Below, piece by piece: positions 6,098 through 9,927 of a stretch of 9,927 bases of DNA. The notes beneath the pieces are model-generated. The model ran no database searches. It was not told the DNA's origin and worked only from the letters and a program-made list of their open reading frames with translations. The DNA comes from an uncultured beta proteobacterium (lineage in GTDB: Bacteria; Pseudomonadota; Gammaproteobacteria; Burkholderiales; Rhodocyclaceae). Both the position numbers and the translations under genes were made by a program. The number at the start of each line of letters is the position of its first letter. Positions within the stretch are counted from its first letter, which is position 1. The stretch spans positions 1 to 9,927 of the forward strand of contig CAIZKA010000357.1 in assembly GCA_903933395.1 (NCBI GenBank). The letters are read 5' to 3'.

Positions 6098-7120
6098 ATG
6101 CCGCCGGTGAAAGTCCTCGGCATCGAATCCTCCTGCGACGAAACCGGCGTCGCGCTCTATGACACGGAGCGCGGCCTGCTCGGCCATGCCGTGCATACCC
6201 AGGTGGCGATGCACGAGGTCTATGGCGGCGTGGTGCCGGAACTGGCCTCGCGCGACCACATCCGGCGCATGATCCCGCTGCTGGAGCGTGTGCTGGCCGA
6301 GTCGAAGTGCGCGCGGCGCGACATCGACGCGATTGCCTACACGGCAGGTCCGGGGCTTGCCGGCGCGCTGCTGGTCGGGGCGAGTTTTGCCGAGGCGCTG
6401 GCGCTGGCGCTCGGCGTGCCCGCGCTGCCCGTGCATCACCTCGAAGGCCACCTGCTCTCCCCGCTGCTTGGCGACGATGCGCCGGCGTTCCCTTTCATCG
6501 CCCTGCTGGTATCCGGAGGGCATACGCAGCTGATGCGCGTGACGCGCGTCGGCGATTACGAACTGCTCGGCGAATCGCAGGACGATGCCGCGGGCGAAGC
6601 CTTCGACAAGACTGCCAAGCTGCTGGGGCTGGGCTACCCCGGCGGGCCGGCACTGGCGCAACTGGCCGCATCCGGCAGGCCGGGCCGCTTCAAGCTGCCG
6701 CGGCCGATGCTCAAGAGCGGCGACTTGTCCTTCAGTTTTTCCGGGCTGAAGACGGCGGTGCTGACGGCAGCCCGCGCGCGGGAACTGACGGATGTCGACC
6801 GTGCCGATCTCGCGGCCGAATTCCAGGAAGCGGTGACGGAAGTTCTGGCGGTCAAGGCGGTGGCGGCGTGTCGCCGGCACCGACTTTCAGTTCTGGTGGT
6901 GGCCGGCGGCGTCGGCGCCAACCGCCGTCTGCGCGAAAGGCTGGACGAGGCAATGGCGAAGATCGGCGGCCGGGTGTTCTATCCGGCGCTGGAACTGTGT
7001 ACCGACAACGGCGCGATGATCGCCTTTTGCGGCGCACAGCGCCTGCTGCAGGGCGCGGCGGCGGACCGCGGCGGTGCCTTTGCAGTGCGGCCGCGCTGGC
7101 CGCTCGACCAGTTGGCCTGA
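6098..7120 (+). CDS. tsaD: tRNA N6-adenosine threonylcarbamoyltransferase TsaD
   Basis: Transfers the threonylcarbamoyl group from threonylcarbamoyl-AMP to A37 of ANN-decoding tRNAs, together with TsaB and TsaE. It is 340 aa (337 in E. coli). The ASKHA fold is shown by VLGIESSCDETGVALYD (6-22) and LLVSGGHTQLMRV (136-148). Metal ligands are H114 and H118 in HHLEGH plus D303 in CTDNGAMIA. Further family blocks are GGVVPELASRDHIR (43-56), DDAAGEAFDKTAKLLGLGYP (162-181), SFSFSGLKTA (211-220) and VVAGGVGANRRLRE (267-280). The ATG at 6098 has no clear Shine-Dalgarno sequence; a GTG at 6107 giving (M)KVLGIESS is an alternative start. Codons 256-263 carry copy 2 of a dispersed 23-bp repeat without changing the length relative to E. 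coli TsaD. Confidence 0.96.
   Translation: MPPVKVLGIESSCDETGVALYDTERGLLGHAVHTQVAMHEVYGGVVPELASRDHIRRMIPLLERVLAESKCARRDIDAIAYTAGPGLAGALLVGASFAEALALALGVPALPVHHLEGHLLSPLLGDDAPAFPFIALLVSGGHTQLMRVTRVGDYELLGESQDDAAGEAFDKTAKLLGLGYPGGPALAQLAASGRPGRFKLPRPMLKSGDLSFSFSGLKTAVLTAARARELTDVDRADLAAEFQEAVTEVLAVKAVAACRRHRLSVLVVAGGVGANRRLRERLDEAMAKIGGRVFYPALELCTDNGAMIAFCGAQRLLQGAAADRGGAFAVRPRWPLDQLA
6864..6886. repeat. Dispersed 23-bp repeat, copy 2 (inside tsaD)
   Basis: Matches copies 1 and 3 at 21 of 23 positions; the differences are G for C at base 3 and A for G in GGCACC. It encodes tsaD residues A256 to L263 (AACRRHRL), in the variable stretch before VVAGGV. The surrounding alignment needs no gap against E. 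coli TsaD as I recall it, so it replaces sequence rather than adding to it. Confidence 0.6.
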
Positions 7121-7171
7121 ACGACTAAGTTGCGCGAATCCGTTGCGTAAATCAAAGCTTGTGAAGAAATC

Positions 7172-7306
7172 GTAGCGAGCGGGCCGCAGCGGGGCGCGGC
7201 CGGAGCGCAGCTACCGGAATGTACGTTTCTGTACATGAGGGCGAGGCGGGGTTTCGCGAAGCATGCTTCGCGCCGCCGCAGCCGGCCGGCTGTGCAAAGC
7301 CGGCCG
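7172..7306. other. Cluster of four hairpins in the tsaD 3' intergenic region
   Basis: Element A has outer arms GTAGC (7172-7176) and GCTAC (7210-7214), with inner arms GGCCGC (7182-7187) and GCGGCC (7196-7201). Element B has arms ATGTAC (7219-7224) and GTACAT (7231-7236) around GTTTCT, followed by GAGG. Element C is a perfect 18-nt palindrome CGCGAAGCATGCTTCGCG (7255-7272), enclosed by GGCGG (7245-7249) and CCGCC (7273-7277). Element D has arms CGGCCGGC (7283-7290) and GCCGGCCG (7299-7306) with an 8-nt loop. No U-run follows any of them. The cluster sits between convergent genes and has no coding potential that I trust. It could be a palindromic intergenic element, a small RNA or a transcription-end region. 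Confidence 0.6.
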
Positions 7307-7364
7307 TGGAAGAGCACCGCCCAAGCCCCGATCCGGTACGCGCAGTAGATTTATTCATAAGCTT

Positions 7365-8264
7365 TTAGCTTCCCAGCAGTTTTGCGATGTGGAGCACGCG
7401 CGCGCTCATCGAGCGCATCAGCGCAATGCCGAAGGCCGGGCGCGATCTGACCATTTCGACGAATTCGTTGCGCCCGAGCAGCAGCCAGGTGCTGTCGGCT
7501 TCCGCCATGGCGGTGGCGGAGCGGCCCGAGCGGTCGACCAGCGCCATTTCGCCGAAAGCGCCGCCCGGCCCGACATGCTCGATTACGGCGCCGTCAACCG
7601 AAATTGCGATGCGGCCGCTGGTCACGACGAACATGCACGCGCCCAGTGCGCCCTTGGTGACTACGATGTTGCCCGCGAAGGCGGTGGCCGGCACGGGGTC
7701 GCCCAACGCGTGCTGCAGCTCGGCGAGCATTTTCTTGTCCAGCGTGTTCTTGTGTTCCAGCACCTCGACCGAGTTCTTCTTCGCGGCGGCCAGTCGCGCC
7801 ACGCCGCGGCGAAGGCGTTGGGCCATCACGCTCATCAGCATCAGGGCGAATTCGGGCATTCGCTGCAAGGCGTGGAGGAACTGCTTTTCGTCGAGCGACA
7901 GGACGCGGGAATTCTTGCGCGCGGTTGCCGTCGCGCTGCGCGGGGTTTCGGCAATCGCCGCCATCTCGCCGAATATTTCGCCGGGCATCACCAGTTCCAG
8001 CGGCTTGCCGCCGCGCGTCAGCGCTATTTCGCCGCCGTCCAGCAGCAGGTAGATGCGGTCGCCCTTGGAGAAGAAGCCAGAGGCCTTGTCGTTCTCGGCG
8101 AAGATCTGCTTGCCGGCGGGAAACTCTTCCAGGGTGCCGCCGAGCTTGAAAAATTCGAGCGCTAACCTGGGTATGTAGAGCGAAGCCGGCTCCGCCGGAG
8201 CAGCGGCAGGTTTTGACGGTGGTGCCGGTTTCGCCGGCTTACCCATAAAGTCGAGATCTTCCAT
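7365..8264 (-). CDS. Protein with two tandem cyclic-nucleotide-binding domains
   Basis: A 299-aa protein. Residues 1-28 are a Pro/Ala/Lys-rich linker. The first cNMP-binding domain (about 35-160) has phosphate-binding cassette GEIFGEMAAIAETPRSATA (95-113), with E100 and R109-S110. The second (about 190-295) has GGAFGEMALVDRSGRSATA (234-252), with E239 and R248-S249. Both retain the Glu and Arg used to bind cyclic nucleotide in CRP/PKA-type domains. There is no helix-turn-helix, kinase, channel or cyclase segment, so it is not a CRP-type transcription factor; a sensor or adaptor role is inferred. The ATG at 8264 follows AGGA with a 9-nt spacer. It is 33 nt downstream of plsY on the same strand and probably co-transcribed, hinting at a link with the membrane or phospholipid synthesis. 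Its ligand (cAMP, cGMP or none) cannot be told from sequence. Confidence 0.85.
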   Translation of the reverse strand: MEDLDFMGKPAKPAPPSKPAAAPAEPASLYIPRLALEFFKLGGTLEEFPAGKQIFAENDKASGFFSKGDRIYLLLDGGEIALTRGGKPLELVMPGEIFGEMAAIAETPRSATATARKNSRVLSLDEKQFLHALQRMPEFALMLMSVMAQRLRRGVARLAAAKKNSVEVLEHKNTLDKKMLAELQHALGDPVPATAFAGNIVVTKGALGACMFVVTSGRIAISVDGAVIEHVGPGGAFGEMALVDRSGRSATAMAEADSTWLLLGRNEFVEMVRSRPAFGIALMRSMSARVLHIAKLLGS

Positions 8265-8297
8265 CGGGTTTCGTCCTGCTTCAAGCCTGGAAAATGA

Positions 8298-8909
8298 TTA
8301 TACGTTTTCCGCCGGCGGTAATTTCGGGCCGCCGATGCGGCCTTCGCTGCCGGCCAGCAGCTTGCGGATGTTGCTCTTGTGACGGTAGATCAGCACCGCG
8401 CACATGAAGGTTACGGCCACCGTGACTTCGCTGCGTCCCAGCAGCCACCAGGTCAGCACCGGCGCGACGGCGGCGGCGGCCAGCGCCGCCAGCGAGGAAT
8501 AGCGCGTGAAAACTACCACGGTCAGCCAGACGGTCGCCGTGATTCCCGCGAGGGTCGCGGAGAATCCCAGCAGCACGCCGACCGCGGTGGCCACGCCCTT
8601 GCCGCCCCGGAAGCCGAGGGTGAAGGGAAATACGTGGCCGAGAAAGGCGGCCAGCCCGGCGACCGCGACCGCCGTGTCGCCGGCGCCGACTTTGGCCGCG
8701 GCGAACATCGCCAGCCAGCCCTTGGCCGCGTCGCCGAGCAGCGTCAGCAGCGCGGCGGCCTTGTTGCCGCTGCGCAGCACGTTTGTGGCGCCGGGATTGC
8801 CCGAGCCGAAGCTGCGCGGATCGGCCAGGCGGAAGGCGCGCGAGACGATTACGGCGAAGGGCACGGAGCCGAGCAGGTAGCCCAGCAAGGCATAAACGAG
8901 CAGGTTCAT
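8298..8909 (-). CDS. plsY: Acyl-phosphate:glycerol-3-phosphate acyltransferase PlsY
   Basis: Integral membrane enzyme that acylates position 1 of glycerol 3-phosphate with acyl-phosphate made by PlsX, the first committed step of phospholipid synthesis. With the start at 8909 it is 203 aa, within the family range. Motif 1 is SFGSGNPGATNVLR (33-46), motif 2 GDAAKG (59-64) and motif 3 GHVFPFTLGFRGGKGVATA (91-109). Hydrophobic segments lie at about 2-22, 51-70, 78-98, 105-128 and 135-175. The ATG at 8909 has GGAA six bases upstream; the ATG at 8921 would add MESA and has no ribosome binding site, so I prefer 8909. Residues 72-79 (KVGAGDTA) are encoded by copy 3 of a dispersed repeat. It diverges from folB and is followed by the double cNMP-binding protein gene. 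Confidence 0.95.
   Translation of the reverse strand: MNLLVYALLGYLLGSVPFAVIVSRAFRLADPRSFGSGNPGATNVLRSGNKAAALLTLLGDAAKGWLAMFAAAKVGAGDTAVAVAGLAAFLGHVFPFTLGFRGGKGVATAVGVLLGFSATLAGITATVWLTVVVFTRYSSLAALAAAAVAPVLTWWLLGRSEVTVAVTFMCAVLIYRHKSNIRKLLAGSEGRIGGPKLPPAENV
8670..8692. repeat. Dispersed 23-bp repeat, copy 3 (inside plsY)
   Basis: Identical to copy 1 (6034-6056) across 23 bases. Read on the minus strand it encodes KVGAGDTA in a loop between membrane segments of PlsY, a position where the family varies in sequence. Exact identity between an intergenic and a coding copy argues against chance or protein-level constraint. Confidence 0.7.
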
Positions 8910-8950
8910 TGCGGATTCCATAGAATGGCTTGCATTGTAAAGGAGGCGGG
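8910..8950. promoter_or_regulatory. Divergent plsY / folB promoter region
   Basis: Only 41 bp separate the preferred plsY start from folB. A minus-strand TACAAT (8939-8934) could be the plsY -10, with a start near 8927. A plus-strand TAGAAT (8921-8926) could be the folB -10. Neither has a recognisable -35. The folB Shine-Dalgarno sequence AAGGAGG (8940-8946) is strong and lies 4 nt before its ATG. Confidence 0.3.
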
Positions 8951-9298
8951 ATGGACTTCATTTTCATCGACGACATGCGGGTCGAGGCCCACGTCGGAAT
9001 TTTCGAGCGCGAGAAGGCGGCGCCGCAGACGCTGGAGATCAGCCTGACCTTCGGCGTACCCGACGAGGCGGCACAGAACGACGACATCGAGCAGACCATC
9101 CGCTACGACGCGGTGATCGATCGCATCCGCGCCGAACTGGCGACGCGGCACTTCAACCTGCTGGAAACGCTCGGCGAGTATGTGATCGGACTGCTGTTGA
9201 ACGAGTTCGGCGCGCCCTGGGTCAAGATCAGCATCGCCAAGATGGGCATCATCAAGGGTGTGCGCCGCGTCGGGGTGCAGATCGAACGTTCGCGCTGA
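8951..9298 (+). CDS. folB: Dihydroneopterin aldolase FolB
   Basis: Cleaves 7,8-dihydroneopterin to 6-hydroxymethyl-dihydropterin and glycolaldehyde in folate synthesis. It is 115 aa, against about 120 for the family. It starts MDFIFIDDMRVEAHVGIFER, with the conserved VGxxxxE near 15-21. Y52 in the RYDAVID segment matches the usual SYxxI motif, E72 lies in LLETLGEYVI, and the C-terminal SIAKMGIIKGVRRVGVQIER (94-113) carries catalytic Lys K97. Here KMGII replaces the commoner KPxA. FolX-type epimerase activity is the close alternative in this fold. The ATG at 8951 is fixed by the strong AAGGAGG; an in-frame TTG at 8930 is rejected. It is divergent from plsY and convergent with the YbaK-type gene. 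Confidence 0.93.
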   Translation: MDFIFIDDMRVEAHVGIFEREKAAPQTLEISLTFGVPDEAAQNDDIEQTIRYDAVIDRIRAELATRHFNLLETLGEYVIGLLLNEFGAPWVKISIAKMGIIKGVRRVGVQIERSR

Positions 9299-9323
9299 TC
9301 CGGCGCGGGCCGGTGCGGATCAG
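9295..9323. terminator. Stem pairing the convergent stop codons of folB and the ybaK-type gene
   Basis: Arms CTGATCCG (9295-9302) and CGGATCAG (9316-9323) are an 8-bp perfect inverted repeat around 13 nt of GC-rich sequence that can pair further. Each arm contains the TGA stop of one gene (9296-9298 plus; 9322-9320 minus). There is no U-run on either side, so if it ends transcription it does so weakly or in both directions by convergent RNA structure. Confidence 0.45.
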
Positions 9324-9823
9324 TCCTTCAGTCCGCACTCCACGATCTTCGGCTGCAGCACGCGCAGAATGTCGTGCGGATGGACGCCGACGAGGTAGCC
9401 GCGGCGGCCGCCGTTGATGTAAACCAGCGGCAGGTCGAGGATGGATTTTTCCAGGTGTACGGGCAGGACCTTTTTCGTGCCGAAGGGCGAGCAGCCGCCG
9501 ACCATGTAGCCGGTGTGGCGCAGGGCGTCCTCGGGCTTGCAGGGGCTGATCTTCTTGGCGCCGGTCTGCCGCGCCAGTTCCTTGGTCGACACCTTGCGAT
9601 CGCCGTGCATCAGCACGATCAGCGGCTTTGCGTTCTCATCTTCCATGACCAGGGTCTTGACCACGGCGTGTTCAGCGACGTTGAGTTCGCGCGCCGACAC
9701 CTTCGTGCCGCCATGCTCCTCGTACTCGTAGAGATGGTTGGAATGGGCGACGCCGTGCTTGTGCAGAAACTTCGTCGCCGGGGTTTCGGGGCCCGTGTCC
9801 GGGTAGCTGGTAGCGTGTCTCAT
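9320..9823 (-). CDS. ybaK: YbaK/EbsC-family aminoacyl-tRNA deacylase
   Basis: Trans-editing enzyme that hydrolyses mischarged tRNA, in this family typically Cys-tRNA(Pro). It is 167 aa from the ATG at 9823 (159 aa in E. coli YbaK). Family features are TPATKFLHKHGVAHSNHLYEY near the N-terminus, AVVKTLVME with the conserved catalytic-site Lys, VSTKELARQTGAKKI, TGYMVGGCSPFGTKKVLPV (the GGxSPxGxKK signature) and VYINGGRRGYLVGVHP. The open frame extends upstream to 9913, but those residues have no family similarity. No good Shine-Dalgarno sequence is present. A TAAAAT (9836-9831) only 7 nt before the ATG suggests a leaderless or very short-leader transcript. Assignment to the YbaK subfamily rather than ProX or YeaK is from the overall pattern; substrate specificity is inferred. 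Confidence 0.92.
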   Translation of the reverse strand: MRHATSYPDTGPETPATKFLHKHGVAHSNHLYEYEEHGGTKVSARELNVAEHAVVKTLVMEDENAKPLIVLMHGDRKVSTKELARQTGAKKISPCKPEDALRHTGYMVGGCSPFGTKKVLPVHLEKSILDLPLVYINGGRRGYLVGVHPHDILRVLQPKIVECGLKD

Positions 9824-9883
9824 GCGGATGATTTTACCCCTCTCGCGGCGTAAGGAATCCGCCGCTGCGGCGACCAAGACGGG

Positions 9884-9896
9884 GAGCACCCTGCTC
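9884..9896. other. Short hairpin upstream of the right-edge gene
   Basis: Arms GAGCA and TGCTC with a CCC loop, 21 nt before the ATG at 9917. Too short to assign; no riboswitch consensus is recognisable here. Confidence 0.2.
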
Positions 9897-9916
9897 GTTC
9901 CGCCCGGAGCCACACC

Positions 9917-9927
9917 ATGAAATTCCA
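9917..9927 (+). CDS. Start of an unidentified plus-strand gene, cut by the window edge
   Basis: An ATG followed by AAA TTC (M-K-F-) is preceded by GGAG (9906-9909) with a 7-nt spacer, a good translation start. It diverges from the ybaK-type gene across a gap of 93 nt. Only three full codons are visible, so nothing can be said of the product. Confidence 0.35.

Noticed and set aside
7172..7306. CRISPR array or integron attC site in the hairpin cluster
   Set aside because: There are no regularly spaced direct repeats and no spacers, and I could not find paired GTTRRRY-type core sites; the elements are all different hairpins.
9824..9913. N-terminal extension of the YbaK-type protein to 9913
   Set aside because: The added 30 residues do not resemble the family and would overlap the probable divergent promoter region; the ATG at 9823 gives the normal size.

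Overview
The window is a GC-rich chromosomal segment, most likely from a betaproteobacterium. The RpoD has an Ala/Lys/Pro-rich N-terminal tail, the gene order is rpsU-yqeY-dnaG-rpoD with tsaD pointing away upstream, and the proteins are proteobacterial in character. A Rhodocyclaceae or Nitrosomonadales relative is my guess, but family level cannot be proved from this sequence alone. It is core genome. I see no phage, insertion sequence, CRISPR array or defence cluster. No gene-free stretch exceeds 300 bases.

Region 1 (1-4583, minus strand) is the macromolecular-synthesis operon: rpsU (ribosomal protein bS21), a GatB/YqeY-domain protein, dnaG (primase) and rpoD (primary sigma factor, cut by the window edge). 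It joins translation, replication initiation and transcription initiation in one unit. Its control signals are readable: a near-consensus sigma-70 promoter before rpsU whose -35 overlaps the stop codon of the gene upstream, an intrinsic terminator between rpsU and yqeY, and a perfect extended -10 that uses the dnaG stop codon as its TG motif, just before rpoD. Perfect palindromes lie in the rpsU-yqeY and yqeY-dnaG spacers.

Region 2 (4580-6016, minus strand) is a two-gene unit between rpsU and tsaD. A degenerate response-regulator-receiver-like protein is followed 6 nt later by a GT-B-type glycosyltransferase-like protein that resembles the N-terminal part of plant L-arabinokinase. This pair is the least understood coding part of the window.

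Region 3 (6017-7364) holds tsaD (tRNA t6A synthesis) on the plus strand, followed by a 135-nt cluster of four hairpins in the convergent gap before the next gene.

Region 4 (7365-9927) holds plsY (phospholipid synthesis) with a protein of two cyclic-nucleotide-binding domains downstream (minus strand), folB (folate synthesis, plus strand) divergent from plsY, and a YbaK-type aminoacyl-tRNA deacylase gene (minus strand) convergent with folB. The first codons of another plus-strand gene appear at the right edge.

The most noteworthy non-coding signals are a 23-bp dispersed repeat found three times (between the receiver gene and tsaD, inside tsaD, inside plsY), the hairpin cluster after tsaD, and a stem that pairs the two convergent stop codons of folB and ybaK. 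I found no convincing new multi-gene system. The receiver-like/glycosyltransferase pair, the double cNMP-binding protein and the dispersed repeat are the best leads.
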